Shown: piece by piece, positions 50,321 to 59,997 of the stretch | How positions within the stretch are numbered: the stretch's first letter is position 1 | Layout: the number at the start of each line of letters is the position of its first letter | NCBI GenBank assembly: GCA_017469785.1 | Contig: JAFUFU010000041.1 | Span: 19,226-83,225, forward strand | Source of the DNA: Treponema sp. | Lineage (GTDB): Bacteria > Spirochaetota > Spirochaetia > Treponematales > Treponemataceae | Direction of reading: 5' to 3' | DNA length: 64,000 bases | Translations under genes and position numbers: made by a program | The notes under the pieces: model-generated | Database searches by the model: none | Seen by the model: the letters and a program-made list of their open reading frames with translations, nothing else | What the model was told of the DNA's origin: nothing

Positions 50321-53300
50321 CTACTTTCTTGCCTCAATCGTAAGCGGCGCGTGAGGAGAAAGGGCGCGGATATCCTTGTTGTACATTGATTCCGCGAACA
50401 TTGGCGGAACTACGAATTTTCCTGTATTCGTTGCCTTTGCCTTGTAGGTGAAAGTGTTTATCTTGTCCGTGACAGTGCCGTAAATCACGACACGGTCTTC
50501 GCGGATGTCAACATAATCGGCAGACCAGCCCTTGTTGTATTTTCCAGAGCGGATAGATTCTATGTCTGCCTCAAGGCCGGCCGAAAGCATGTCCACCATG
50601 GCGATATTTGGAATCGAACCTTTGAGAGAGCGGAAGGAGACTTTTACGAGAATGTCATCCCCTGCTTTCACAGAGTCGATTTTTTTGCCGTCAAGATTTG
50701 TGAATTCCCGGCTCACTTCAAGGCCTTCTTTTATGTCCTTTTCAGGAATTGAAGTCTCGAAGCCCGCCTGCAAGGTCTGGAAGAAAATCGGCATTTTTTC
50801 GCTGGTACGGAAAGAAATCTTCTCGGCATCTTTCGTGAAATCGCCTTTAAGAATCTGATTGCCGGTAAGAGGAAGTTCCCGCTCAGTCTTTCCGAAAATC
50901 TCGTAGGCTGAATAGATTCCGCCCTTTTCTACATTGGAATAGCTTTCAAAAGCCCGGATTGCCGCACTCACAGAATAAGTGTTGTATGAGCTCATGCTTT
51001 CAAGGCCCTCGCAAAGATATTCCACCTGATTTGATTTGATGTCGGTGATACGCTCAGGGAAGTAGCGGGCAATCACGTCGATGTAGGTTGAAACATAGTG
51101 CAGGCCATTGTGGAACATCCATGAAGAATCAAAAATCTTCTTGCGCTTGATTTTGCCGAGAATTGAATTCGCCTTTTTGTCCTGTTTGAGCATGGCGTAG
51201 CTGGCGGCAAGGTAAAGCCCTTCGTAGTCAGTTTCGCTGTAATTCTTGCGGTTCAGGTCGCCCTCAAGTTTTTCAAGATAGCTGGTCGTGACAATCTCGT
51301 TGTTGGTGAGGATATAAATCGCATGTGCGCGCAGCATAATGTCGAAGCCAGAATCTTTTGAAGAATTGGCGATTGATTTAACCGCACCCAAAACCTTGTC
51401 GAAGAATCTCTGTGGAACGAAGAATCCGTGCTTTTTAGCGTCTGTCAGGAATTCCGCGCAATAGAGAGTGATTTCTGGCATAGGAGAGCTCTTGTTAGTC
51501 CAGTAGCCGATGTTTCCGTCAGAAAGCATCCGTGCCTGCAGAATAGCGATTGTGTCGCTGACCATTTTCTGGGCGTCGGCATGGGTTTTTCCGCCCGCCT
51601 TGACAAAATCCTCAAAGAGATAAGGATAAGCCTTGCTGGTGACTTGCTCCGCGCATCCGTAAGGATAATTTGCGAGGTAGAAATTCAAGCCGTCAAGGAA
51701 GGTTGTTGGAACATTGGAAACGGACAGGCTGCGTTTTGCAAATTCATCGTAGAGTTTGTGATTTACCTCTGCGGAGATTTCTTTTTTGTCGGTTTTGCCC
51801 GATTTAATCCAAATCTGATAAGGCATTGACGGCCGGACGCTTAAAGTCGCGCTCAGTTTTGAAGACTCGCTCGCATCAGAAGCCTTGAATGTGATTTCCG
51901 CACCGCCAAGAACATTGTTTGCCTTAACCTTGAATGAAACAGTGGCTTCTTTACCCTCATCAATCGTGAGTGGTACAGATTTTTCGCCCACAATCGAAAG
52001 GTGCTGGCTTGGGCTTGCCGTGAGAGTAACCTTATTTGCAGAGCCAGAGCCACGGTGATTGTTAGTGACAGTGACGCTTACGTCAAATTCATCGCCGGGA
52101 GCCGCCGCAAGGGGGGCGTTAGGGCTGATGATGAAGGTATTTCTGGCAAGTGTCGAAGACTGCTCAACGCCGATTGTTTCCTTTGAAACAGCGACTGCGA
52201 TAATGCGGATTGTGCCGTTAAAGTAATCCGGGACATGGTAAGTGACACTTCTCTGCTCGCGGCCGGTATCGATGATTCCGGACCAGTAGGCCACGGGAGC
52301 GTTCTGCTTTCGCTTGAAAGGATTGAGATTCTTTGAAAGCTCGTCCATGCCGGCACCGCCGCCCATTGCGCTCATAGTTTTGAGAACTTCAAATTCAGGA
52401 AGAACAAGGTCAAGAATCTGTGAGGTTCGGACTTCAAGGGCACGTTTCTTGAAGAAGAATGAAAGAGGATTTGGATTGCGGTATTTGGCAACCTGCAGGA
52501 TTCCCTCGTCCACGGCATAGATTACGATTTTTCCTTCGTCAGAAGAAGAATAGTTAATCGTCAAGTCCTCGCCAGACTTAATCTCGTCTTTGAAATCCAG
52601 CTTGATTTTGTTAGTTCTGTTGCCCTTGTCCAAAGTGAAAGGAATTGCCCCGTAACAGAAAGGACTCATAAAAATCTCTTCTGAATCCGGGCTGCGGCTG
52701 AACATGACATTGATGTAGGCGTTTCCTTCAATTCCCTGAGGAATCTGAATGGTCTGGACGCTGGAAAGCTCGCTGGCCTTGAACCACTTGTAAGAATAAA
52801 CCTTGTCCCGCTCCACGGTAATCAAGCCGAAGCCCGTGTAAGGCGCCTTGATGAAGACTTTTGCCGTGTCGCCGCAGGCAAGGTCAGATTTTTCCAGTTT
52901 AAGCTCAAGCTCTGCCGTGCGGGTAAGGCTGCGGCTGGTGTTCTGGTCGCCGACAATGGTGTAAGAAATCGTGTTGAAGACAAGTCCTTCACTGTCCAGC
53001 AGGGTGATTTTGTATTCTCCCGACACATTCGACGGAACAAAGAAATCGGTACCGTCTTTAGAAATCGTGATTTTCTCAGAAGAAAGAGGATAGGCCTTTT
53101 TGACCGACTGATACTTGAAGAGGCCGTTGGGCTGTTTGACCAAAGTGGAAATGTACTTGACTTCTTCTATATTAACGGTGACATCGCTGAGATTGATTCG
53201 GTTCAAATCCTGATCAATGGCGATGAAAGAAAGCTTGCGTTTTGAATCCCGGTTGATGTATGAAAGCGAGCCGTCTGCCTTGTAACCAATCAAGTGCTTG

Positions 53301-55942
53301 AGCGGCGAAACATACATGCTGGACATCTGGCTGACGCTCCTTCCGCTCTCCTTTTCGTAGCCTTCCACATAGAATTCAAGACGGTAAGTTGCTTTTTCAA
53401 ATTTTTCGATGTCCAAGTCAAAAGAAGCCTCGCCATTGTCATCTGTCTGCTTGGTGCCCAGGAATTCATCGTATGAATTTGATTTATAGAAAGGATCAGA
53501 GAAATAGTAGTCCGAATACTTTCTGAGCACAGGGAAGCCCGGATAAAGAGTCATCTGAGCCTTTACGTCGTTGCCCCGGGCAGGAGTGCCGAAGAGATTT
53601 TTGAGGCTGACCAGACCTTTGAGCTTCTGCGGGTTAATCCAGCCCTCTTTTGGCAGAGGCTCGAAGCTGGCGGAAAGTTTCAGGGTGTCAGGCAGGAATT
53701 CCTCGATTTTTACGCTGGTTGAAGCCAGATATTCCCGCTCCAGCTTGCCGTTTCGCTCCTTGAGGATGTAAAGGTTGATGTCATACATGCCAGTGGGCGA
53801 ATAATCTTTTGTAGAGAAAGTTATTTCCTCGAAGCCCGAAGAAGAAAGGCGGAACTGATTTGAGTAAATGACCGAGCTTTGCGAGTCAAGGACTTCCGTT
53901 TCAAGAGGAAGATTCTTCAAATCAATGTCCCAGTCTCCTGATTTTGCGATTACTCCGATGTGAACGGTGTCGCCGGGCCGGTACATTCCACGGTCAGAGA
54001 ACATATAGGCCGAAATTTTTGTAGGCTCGTCCGAACCATATTCGCCGCCCACGTCATAATTTGAGTAATCAAGGCTTCTGCCCCGCTCTGAATAAGGCAT
54101 GAAAGACAAATCATTGGAAGTTTTTACCACATAAGCCGTCGGCCGGTGCTCAGGATTTCCGCTGTAAGAATAATCAGGGATTTGGGCGTGACCGTTTGAA
54201 TCAGTGTAAGTGGAGATGACCGCATTTCCGTTCAGACCGATAATCTGAACCTGAGCGCCAGCCACCGGACTTCCCTTTGAAATCGACTGGACAAAGATAT
54301 CCCGTGAGCCGTCCCGGTTCTTTTTTACGATGAAGCCCAAATCAGTTATGAGGATAAGACGCTTGTCGCTTCGGGAAGAAGAATTATATCCGTCAGAATA
54401 ATCAGAGACCTCAAAGAGGAAAAGGCCGTTGGAAAGATTCTTGCTTGGATTAGGAGCCAGGTGAGAAGAAAAATCAAAGGAATAATAAGAGACGAATTCT
54501 TTTGACCAGTTCGGAACCTTATAATAAGAAGATTCTTTTTCGGAAATATTGTTCTCATCAAAATTGTAGGAATCAAAGCGGAAATTCCTCATGTCTCCGT
54601 TTGACTGAGAAACAAGGTGATTCACGTCTTTCGGCATGATTCTTGAAAGAGAATACTTGACCTGTGAAATTCCTCGGGAAGAAAGGGCCATTTTTCGGCT
54701 GCCGGAAAGGGAAAGAATCGTTCCCTCAGACAAGATTCCCAGTTCCACGGGATAACTTTTTATTCTCAAAAATTCGTAGTTCTGATTATCATTGTCGTTG
54801 ACCAGTTTGTAGCCGCCGAAGAAATTAATCGTTCCCGTAAAGCGCACGAGGATATAAGAAAGCTCCGGCACTTTGATAATAAAATTGTTCACGGTAGAGG
54901 CGTTTTCCGGAGTAGGAATTATTTCCGGCTCAATCTTAACCGACTGGGATTTTACTTTGTCAGTAAAGAACTGGATGCCCGTGTCTCTCCAGTCATAATT
55001 TCTCTCATAATCCCAGCCCTGCTCTTCCGGCCGGTCTTTTGGCAGCTGATAAACTTCCATGTGAGAAAGAAGCTCTTCCGCGCTGACAGAGCCTTTTGTC
55101 TCAACGGTAATAACCTGATCGTAATTCTGCTCCTCATTTTTGATAAGGGAATGGGAAATATCTGTGATTCGCACAAAATCGCTCATACCGGGAATCTCAA
55201 CTTCCTCAGAATCAGAACTTGATGAAGAGGCATCGCCGACAATCGTTTTGATACCGGAAGACATTTCGACCTTAAAATAAGTGGTGCGGGGAGGAACAGG
55301 AATGATGTCGCTCACAAGATAAGCTTCAAGACCGTCCTTGCTCCATGAAATCGTAAAATTAACGGCAGTGCGCTTGTGGCTTGTCGGGTGGTAGATTCCC
55401 ATGGAAAGGCACTTTTCAAATCCTTCTTTTTCGATTGGATGGCTGCCCCGAACAGTGGCAGTGACCCGCTTTTCAAGAGGATTTTCCGGATTGATATAGA
55501 ATTCAACGTTTCTAAGGCTTGTGCTGAAAGAACCTGTCTCAAAAGAAAATGTGTTTTTAGAGACGATGACATTTTCCGAGAAGATTTCGGCAGGAAGGCT
55601 CACCTTGTATGAAGTGCCCAGCTTCCAGCGCTCATAAGGAATAAAGCGGAGAACAGAATCCCCTGACCAAAGCCATTTTCCGTCAATGGCTGGAGAAACC
55701 GAGGGAAGCGGCCCCTGAGAATCAAGTTCTTTGTCGGCCTTGTCAATGGGCGAGGTAGAGCCGTCAAATTCAATGCTTAGAGTGTCTGGCTTGGAATCAG
55801 GACTGTAGGCAACACTAGGCTCGTAAACAGTATAAGACACTCTGACTTTCTCAGCGTTTTTTTCTTTGCAGGAAATGTTCAAAAAAGTAAAAATTGAAAA
55901 AAACAGACAAATAAAGAGACTAAGGGGGGAAAACTTTCTCAT
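50321..55942 (-). CDS. Alpha-2-macroglobulin family lipoprotein with thioester motif
   Basis: Very large protein of 1873 residues with a lipoprotein signal ending FLNISC at Cys25. MG domains fill the first 1200 residues. The bait/A2M region near 1110-1200 includes SFFFKKRALEVRTSQILDL, and the thioester motif PYGCAEQ has Cys1430, followed by an alpha-alpha barrel. In this family the thioester and bait region trap foreign proteases, and the linked PBP1C is thought to repair peptidoglycan after envelope damage. This is the YfhM type. It is the first gene of a two-gene unit. Confidence 0.95.
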   Translation of the reverse strand: MRKFSPLSLFICLFFSIFTFLNISCKEKNAEKVRVSYTVYEPSVAYSPDSKPDTLSIEFDGSTSPIDKADKELDSQGPLPSVSPAIDGKWLWSGDSVLRFIPYERWKLGTSYKVSLPAEIFSENVIVSKNTFSFETGSFSTSLRNVEFYINPENPLEKRVTATVRGSHPIEKEGFEKCLSMGIYHPTSHKRTAVNFTISWSKDGLEAYLVSDIIPVPPRTTYFKVEMSSGIKTIVGDASSSSSDSEEVEIPGMSDFVRITDISHSLIKNEEQNYDQVITVETKGSVSAEELLSHMEVYQLPKDRPEEQGWDYERNYDWRDTGIQFFTDKVKSQSVKIEPEIIPTPENASTVNNFIIKVPELSYILVRFTGTINFFGGYKLVNDNDNQNYEFLRIKSYPVELGILSEGTILSLSGSRKMALSSRGISQVKYSLSRIMPKDVNHLVSQSNGDMRNFRFDSYNFDENNISEKESSYYKVPNWSKEFVSYYSFDFSSHLAPNPSKNLSNGLFLFEVSDYSDGYNSSSRSDKRLILITDLGFIVKKNRDGSRDIFVQSISKGSPVAGAQVQIIGLNGNAVISTYTDSNGHAQIPDYSYSGNPEHRPTAYVVKTSNDLSFMPYSERGRSLDYSNYDVGGEYGSDEPTKISAYMFSDRGMYRPGDTVHIGVIAKSGDWDIDLKNLPLETEVLDSQSSVIYSNQFRLSSSGFEEITFSTKDYSPTGMYDINLYILKERNGKLEREYLASTSVKIEEFLPDTLKLSASFEPLPKEGWINPQKLKGLVSLKNLFGTPARGNDVKAQMTLYPGFPVLRKYSDYYFSDPFYKSNSYDEFLGTKQTDDNGEASFDLDIEKFEKATYRLEFYVEGYEKESGRSVSQMSSMYVSPLKHLIGYKADGSLSYINRDSKRKLSFIAIDQDLNRINLSDVTVNIEEVKYISTLVKQPNGLFKYQSVKKAYPLSSEKITISKDGTDFFVPSNVSGEYKITLLDSEGLVFNTISYTIVGDQNTSRSLTRTAELELKLEKSDLACGDTAKVFIKAPYTGFGLITVERDKVYSYKWFKASELSSVQTIQIPQGIEGNAYINVMFSRSPDSEEIFMSPFCYGAIPFTLDKGNRTNKIKLDFKDEIKSGEDLTINYSSSDEGKIVIYAVDEGILQVAKYRNPNPLSFFFKKRALEVRTSQILDLVLPEFEVLKTMSAMGGGAGMDELSKNLNPFKRKQNAPVAYWSGIIDTGREQRSVTYHVPDYFNGTIRIIAVAVSKETIGVEQSSTLARNTFIISPNAPLAAAPGDEFDVSVTVTNNHRGSGSANKVTLTASPSQHLSIVGEKSVPLTIDEGKEATVSFKVKANNVLGGAEITFKASDASESSKLSATLSVRPSMPYQIWIKSGKTDKKEISAEVNHKLYDEFAKRSLSVSNVPTTFLDGLNFYLANYPYGCAEQVTSKAYPYLFEDFVKAGGKTHADAQKMVSDTIAILQARMLSDGNIGYWTNKSSPMPEITLYCAEFLTDAKKHGFFVPQRFFDKVLGAVKSIANSSKDSGFDIMLRAHAIYILTNNEIVTTSYLEKLEGDLNRKNYSETDYEGLYLAASYAMLKQDKKANSILGKIKRKKIFDSSWMFHNGLHYVSTYIDVIARYFPERITDIKSNQVEYLCEGLESMSSYNTYSVSAAIRAFESYSNVEKGGIYSAYEIFGKTERELPLTGNQILKGDFTKDAEKISFRTSEKMPIFFQTLQAGFETSIPEKDIKEGLEVSREFTNLDGKKIDSVKAGDDILVKVSFRSLKGSIPNIAMVDMLSAGLEADIESIRSGKYNKGWSADYVDIREDRVVIYGTVTDKINTFTYKAKATNTGKFVVPPMFAESMYNKDIRALSPHAPLTIEARK

Positions 55943-56012
55943 AAAAGACTCCGACTACTTATTTTTCAACAATACTACCATAGAAGGGTATTTAAGTATA
56001 TGTAATTTTCTG

Positions 56013-56040
56013 TTGACTTTTAATTATTCTCCATTAGAAT
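56013..56040 (+). promoter_or_regulatory. Promoter of rubrerythrin gene
   Basis: TTGACT and TAGAAT are separated by 16 bases; the ATG is 33 bases downstream with GGAGG in between. No clear PerR or Fur box was recognised. Confidence 0.65.
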
Positions 56041-56072
56041 GGATACAATATATTTTCCGGAGGTACTAAAGA

Positions 56073-56615
56073 ATGGAAAACATTAAGGGAACGCAGACCG
56101 AAAAGAACTTGCAGACAGCTTTCGCTGGTGAATCTCAGGCTCGCAACAAATACACTTACTATGCAAGCAAAGCACGCAAAGACGGATTCGAGCAGATTGC
56201 CGACATTTTTGAGGAAACAGCCCGCAACGAAAAAGAACACGCAAAAATCTGGTTCAAATTGCTTCACGACGGCGAAGTTCCATCAACAATCCAGAATTTA
56301 AAGGATGCCGCAGACGGCGAAAACTACGAATGGACCGACATGTATGACGGTTTTGCGAAAACAGCAAAGGAAGAAGGATTCCCCCGCATCGCAAAACTCT
56401 TCGAAATGGTGGGCGCAATCGAAAAAGAGCATGAAGAGCGATACCGCAAATTGCTGGACAATGTAACAGGCGAAAAAGTCTTCTCAAAAGACGGCGATGT
56501 TATCTGGCAGTGCGCAAATTGCGGTCACATCGTTGTTGGCAAAAAGGCTCCGGGAGCTTGCCCGGTTTGCAATCACCCCCAGAGCTTCTTCGAAGTCAAA
56601 AAGAACAACTACTAA
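56073..56615 (+). CDS. Rubrerythrin
   Basis: Cytoplasmic non-haem iron peroxidase of 180 residues that detoxifies hydrogen peroxide in anaerobes. The ferritin-like domain shows the diiron ligands in [32 protein letters not shown] and [13 protein letters not shown]. The C-terminal rubredoxin-like domain has [12 protein letters not shown] and [12 protein letters not shown]. Its presence supports an anaerobic or microaerophilic host. GGAGG lies ten bases before the start. Single-gene unit. Confidence 0.97.
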   Translation: MENIKGTQTEKNLQTAFAGESQARNKYTYYASKARKDGFEQIADIFEETARNEKEHAKIWFKLLHDGEVPSTIQNLKDAADGENYEWTDMYDGFAKTAKEEGFPRIAKLFEMVGAIEKEHEERYRKLLDNVTGEKVFSKDGDVIWQCANCGHIVVGKKAPGACPVCNHPQSFFEVKKNNY

Positions 56616-56628
56616 TTAAATTCTGCAA

Positions 56629-56680
56629 AAAAAGGGCTGTCCTAGAAGTAATTAAAGACTTCAAAAAGGACAGCCCTGTC
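56629..56680 (-). terminator. Terminator after the LRR lipoprotein gene
   Basis: GGGCTGTCC / GGACAGCCC (56634-56642, 56668-56676) encloses a smaller GAAGT / ACTTC stem. On the minus strand it is followed by seven T residues. It may also stop rubrerythrin transcripts. Confidence 0.75.
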
Positions 56681-56697
56681 CGGGCCTTGCGCGTTTC

Positions 56698-58341
56698 CTA
56701 ATCAGTCAGGCTTACTTCTCCATCAGAGCAGGTCACTTTCGAAACATTCGCATTGTCAAGCCAGTTTGTGCCCTTTGTAATGGCATTCCACTGCGCCATT
56801 GTGCCGGCAAAGGTAATGGCTGTAAGCTCGCTTGTATCGAAGGCACTATCTCCAATTGATTTCAGGCTTGCAGGAAGGGCTATTTCTTCTAAATTGTTGA
56901 AATAAAAAGCCTCTTCCCCGATGCTTTCCAGCTGACTGCCTTCTTCAAAAATAATGGTCTGCAAGGGGCTCTTGTAAAAGGCTCTGTCTGCAATTGTTGT
57001 AACGCTGGGAGGAATGATGATTTCTGTAGGACCAGAAAATTCTCCACCCAGTGCATTAATTTTCGTAATTTCAGTTCCTTCCTCAAAGCGCATGGTCAGC
57101 TTTGAATTGTAAAGAAACGGCGCGTCCATCATTACAGTTACATTTTTTGGAATGGTAATGTCACTGATCCCCACTGCCAAAAAAGAGTAAGTGAACAATG
57201 CGGTAAGGGTTTCCGGCAGGGTGAGCTCCACAAGATTTACCGGCATTTTAACATTTTCAAGCTTCCCTCCGTTCAGAAAAGTAAGATCACAAAAAGCCGC
57301 AAGAGGAAGATAGGTAAGAGCAGTTTCGCTCAGGTCAAGGGAAATTGCCATGCCGCTAAAGGTAAAGTCACAATAACCAGTTTCATGGTTCATTTCCATA
57401 GTGGTCTCTCCCTGAACGGCACAGATGGCTTCAAGAAGCGTGCTAAAGCGCTCATCGGCATATTCTGAGAGGGTGCTCATAGTGTTTTCATCCGCTGTAC
57501 CAAGAGTAGTCCAGTCCATGGCTTCTTTTGCGTCGGTCATATCAGTAATTTTTACGGTTACAAAGTCAAAACCGGCTTCCTGCTTTGCCTTCAATGTGTC
57601 CTGAAGCCCCTCAAGTTCGCTTGCCTTAACCGTAATCAGGGACGGAATGGTACCAGCCGCATAAGCTTTAAGAAAAACACCGCCGTTACAGAACTGGTAT
57701 TTAGGATGAGCAGTCTGGATTTCGCTGCGCTTGTATTCTTTTCCGTCAGCAGGGTCCCGGCTAAAAAGAACGCCGCTTTTCTTGTAGGTCAAAAGGTAAT
57801 GCAGAGAAGATGAACCGGACTTTATGATTTCGATACAGTAGTCGCTGTCAGAAAAGCCCTGGTCAAAAGAAGTAAGGCTTGTAATGCCTGTAATGCCAAG
57901 GCCGCTTGCAAGACCTGCCAGAAGTTCTTCTGCCTCAGTGCTGGCAGTGGCAAGCATTTTAAGGTTGGCGCTTTCTGCCCAGGTCGTCTTAAGCTTTGAG
58001 GCAATCAGTACCGGGTTTGAGTAGCCTTCAAGAAATTCATAATCACCGCTTGCTTCCTCTTCAGTAAACTGAACTTCAGAATAAAAGCGGTTTGCCGTCT
58101 TTTCGATGTCGCTTTCTGCAATCTGGCCTGTTCTTGTCAGAAAGTAAGCCATTGCATAGGCTCCGCAGGTGCTGGATTTTTTCATCTGTGCGCTATAGAT
58201 TGCGGTGTCTGCAACTGGCTCAGGTGTGCTGTCTGAGTCAGAATCATTACCACAGGAAGTAAGCCCCAAAAGAAGCGATGCTGCCATAAGGAGCGCAGCA
58301 GCTTTGACTGTCACAAAGTGAGTTTTGCTGATTTTCATCAT
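56698..58341 (-). CDS. Lipoprotein with C39-like peptidase domain and BspA-type leucine-rich repeats
   Basis: Protein of 547 residues with a lipobox LTSC at Cys30. Residues 48-210 resemble a papain-like C39 peptidase: Gln52 and Cys59 in AQMKKSSTCGAYAMAYFL, His181 in LHYLLTYKKSGVLF and Asp196 in RDPADG. Residues 330-540 contain BspA/LRR_5 repeats (LTAFAFCDLTFLN-like units, IPPSVTTIADRAFYKSPLQT, LPASLKSIGDSAF), known from oral treponemal and Bacteroides surface adhesins. The combination suggests a surface peptidase-adhesin. GGAGG precedes the start. It borders the cassette array. Confidence 0.75.
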   Translation of the reverse strand: MMKISKTHFVTVKAAALLMAASLLLGLTSCGNDSDSDSTPEPVADTAIYSAQMKKSSTCGAYAMAYFLTRTGQIAESDIEKTANRFYSEVQFTEEEASGDYEFLEGYSNPVLIASKLKTTWAESANLKMLATASTEAEELLAGLASGLGITGITSLTSFDQGFSDSDYCIEIIKSGSSSLHYLLTYKKSGVLFSRDPADGKEYKRSEIQTAHPKYQFCNGGVFLKAYAAGTIPSLITVKASELEGLQDTLKAKQEAGFDFVTVKITDMTDAKEAMDWTTLGTADENTMSTLSEYADERFSTLLEAICAVQGETTMEMNHETGYCDFTFSGMAISLDLSETALTYLPLAAFCDLTFLNGGKLENVKMPVNLVELTLPETLTALFTYSFLAVGISDITIPKNVTVMMDAPFLYNSKLTMRFEEGTEITKINALGGEFSGPTEIIIPPSVTTIADRAFYKSPLQTIIFEEGSQLESIGEEAFYFNNLEEIALPASLKSIGDSAFDTSELTAITFAGTMAQWNAITKGTNWLDNANVSKVTCSDGEVSLTD

Positions 58342-58438
58342 TTTTCCTCCGAAAACATATTTTCCTATAGTATAGCAAAAAATACACTTTAATAAATATA
58401 AAACAGGGCAAATATCGAGTTTTACATACTGAAAAATA

Positions 58439-58573
58439 TTAACTGTGGCGCAAGTTTATACGCAGAAATTCCAAGTGGAATAAGGGATTCTTCACTGTGT
58501 CCCCGACAAGCTGCTCAAGGTGATTGCTTAGCGGAACTCGTAAATCTTCCAGACACTTTGCATTATCTATCAT
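58439..58573 (-). pseudogene. Chimeric higB-higA remnant
   Basis: An open frame of 44 codons gives CLEDLRVPLSNHLEQLVGD, the middle of a HigB toxin. Immediately after this, the +1 frame gives EESLIPLGISAYKLAPQL, the N-terminal part of a HigA antitoxin. In the intact pair at 59680-60253 these segments are about 150 bases apart, so an internal deletion joined them. Confidence 0.65.
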
Positions 58574-58601
58574 CGGGCTCGACTCAAGGAAATTATATTC
58601 C

Positions 58602-58811
58602 TCATATTCTCATGTCAAAAGCCTTTTTTGTTTCACTACTAAATCCTAAATTTTCATAAAACTGGTGGGCTTCTTTTCTTGCAATTCCACTTAAAAGTAT
58701 TACTTTGTAGCAGTTATTCTTTTTTGCTGCTTCTATGGCTTTGTTAATTATTTTTTTTCCGAGCCCCTGATTTCTGTAGTTTTTATTATTTTCTGATAAT
58801 TGTATGTATAA
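58602..58811 (-). pseudogene. 3' remnant of a GNAT acetyltransferase
   Basis: The minus-strand frame ending in TGA at 58602 reads LYIQLSENNKNYRNQGLGKK, then a helical segment and ARKEAHQFYENLGFSSETKK. RNQGLGKK is the acetyl-CoA loop and YENLGF the C-terminal GNAT motif. A stop precedes the segment in frame, and no start or first half is present. Confidence 0.75.
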
Positions 58812-58825
58812 TTATAATAGAGAGG

Positions 58826-58911
58826 GCAAAATTGGCGCAAAAGTTGCGGTGGTGCAAAGCCACGAAGAGCAACTTTTGTGACAAACACTTTCGGAAAGGA
58901 CATTGTTAGGC
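58826..58911 (-). mobile_element. Degenerate attC-like site
   Basis: GCCTAAC (minus strand, 58911-58905) follows the stop of an HTH fragment by five bases, as R'' should. Further on, CAAAAGTTGC / GCAACTTTTG with inner TGG / CCA forms a hairpin. No clear R' was found, so this assignment is weak. Confidence 0.35.
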
Positions 58912-58915
58912 GATA

Positions 58916-59022
58916 TTACAACATTGCAACCCGAAGTTGCTTTCCAAATACAGATGCGACTTTCTGCAAAGTCGATAATCGTATATCCTCAGAATGATTT
59001 TCCATTCTTGAAATTACACTTT
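58916..59022 (-). pseudogene. C-terminal fragment of an XRE-type antitoxin
   Basis: The minus-strand frame gives LKSVISRMENHSEDIRLSTL then QKVASVFGKQLRVAML and a stop, the second half of an HTH antitoxin. The first half is missing because the GNAT gene ends directly before it. Confidence 0.6.
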
Positions 59023-59580
59023 TCAAAGTTTCCACTCATCTTTTAGGATAGAATACCAAACTTCATCAATAATGCCTTGATTACAAAATCCAGCTTTTCT
59101 TAAAGTTCCTTCATATTTCATTCCAATTTTTTGCATAACTCTGCCGGATTTTGGATTATTCTTATCATGATCCGCGGCAATTCTATTAAAGCCGACTTCT
59201 TCAAATAAATATTTAAGAACGGCAGAAGCTGCTTCTGGCATTATTCCATTTCCCCACCATTTGCTTCCCATGCAATATCCAAGTATTGCAGACATAGTTT
59301 CTTCACGGTAATTAACAACAGAAATATTTCCAATAATTGTTTTTTCAGATTTTAACTCAATTGCCCAATTATAGTAATCCTTTTTTGAATAGTTGTTTAT
59401 CCAATCTGTTAAAACAGACTTTGTAACTTCAGGATTTGAATGGGTGGGCCATGTTAAGAATTTTGTTACTATATCCTCACAAGCCCAATTGTTATACATG
59501 GCAAGATAATCTTCCATCCTAAACTTTCTAAGTATTAAACGGTTTGTTTCTAATTTTTCAGTTCCCTTATGATTTAACAT
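59023..59580 (-). CDS. GNAT N-acetyltransferase (RimJ/RimL type), cassette gene
   Basis: Acetyltransferase of 185 residues. ETNRLILRKFRMEDYLAMYN at the start, GYCMGSKWWGNGIMPEAASA with the acetyl-CoA loop, and FNRIAADHDKNNPKSGRVMQ then KIGMKYEGTLRKA are the RimJ/RimL-type signature. Substrate unknown; such genes are very common integron cassettes. AGGAAGCGAA lies before the ATG. The upstream leader begins right after the R' end of the attC at 59612. Confidence 0.9.
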   Translation of the reverse strand: MLNHKGTEKLETNRLILRKFRMEDYLAMYNNWACEDIVTKFLTWPTHSNPEVTKSVLTDWINNYSKKDYYNWAIELKSEKTIIGNISVVNYREETMSAILGYCMGSKWWGNGIMPEAASAVLKYLFEEVGFNRIAADHDKNNPKSGRVMQKIGMKYEGTLRKAGFCNQGIIDEVWYSILKDEWKL

Positions 59581-59611
59581 TTCGCTTCCTAAGCCCTCCA
59601 GTGGGGTGTCC

Positions 59612-59675
59612 GCCTAACAATGAGTTGTACCGCAGCGGGCTTGACCCGCTGTCGGCTTTGAACTTCTTGCTATGT
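59612..59675 (-). mobile_element. attC site of the higBA cassette
   Basis: On the minus strand it runs from ACATAGC through AAGTTCAAAGCCGACAGCGGG, loop TCAAG, CCCGCTGCGGTACAACT to GTTAGGC. It has the pairing and the unpaired bases expected of attC. It starts four bases after the higA stop codon. Confidence 0.7.
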
Positions 59676-59679
59676 GATA

Positions 59680-59997
59680 TTACGCATAAGCATACATTTT
59701 TATTGTTTCAAACTCAGGTGCATGATTATTTTCTTCTTCTTCCAAATCGTAAAGATTCTGAAGATTGAGCCAGAACTCTGCGGTTGTTCCAAAAAACTTA
59801 GAAAAACGAATTGCTGTGTCAGCTGTTATGGAACGATGCCCATGAATTATTTCTGAAATACGGGTTTGAGGAATATTAATTTCTTTTGCAAGACGATATG
59901 CTGAAATATTCATTGGAACAAGAAATTCTTCCTTCAGGATTTCTCCAGGGTGAATATTCGGTAATTTGTCATTAGTGGTAATCTGTGATTCGAACAT
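59680..59997 (-). CDS. higA: HigA-type antitoxin
   Basis: XRE helix-turn-helix protein of about 105 residues. NIHPGEILKEEFLVPMNISA at the N-terminus and YRLAKEINIPQTRISEIIHG then TADTAIRFSKFFGTTAEFWL are the HigA family pattern. It neutralises HigB and represses the pair. ATG 59997 is chosen since GGAGG lies eight bases upstream; it overlaps higB by 26 bases. Confidence 0.9.
   Translation of the reverse strand: MFESQITTNDKLPNIHPGEILKEEFLVPMNISAYRLAKEINIPQTRISEIIHGHRSITADTAIRFSKFFGTTAEFWLNLQNLYDLEEEENNHAPEFETIKMYAYA

Noticed and set aside
58600-58620. The GNAT remnant as a complete small gene
   Set aside because: There is no start codon in a sensible place, an in-frame stop precedes the acetyl-CoA loop, and the first half of the fold is absent.
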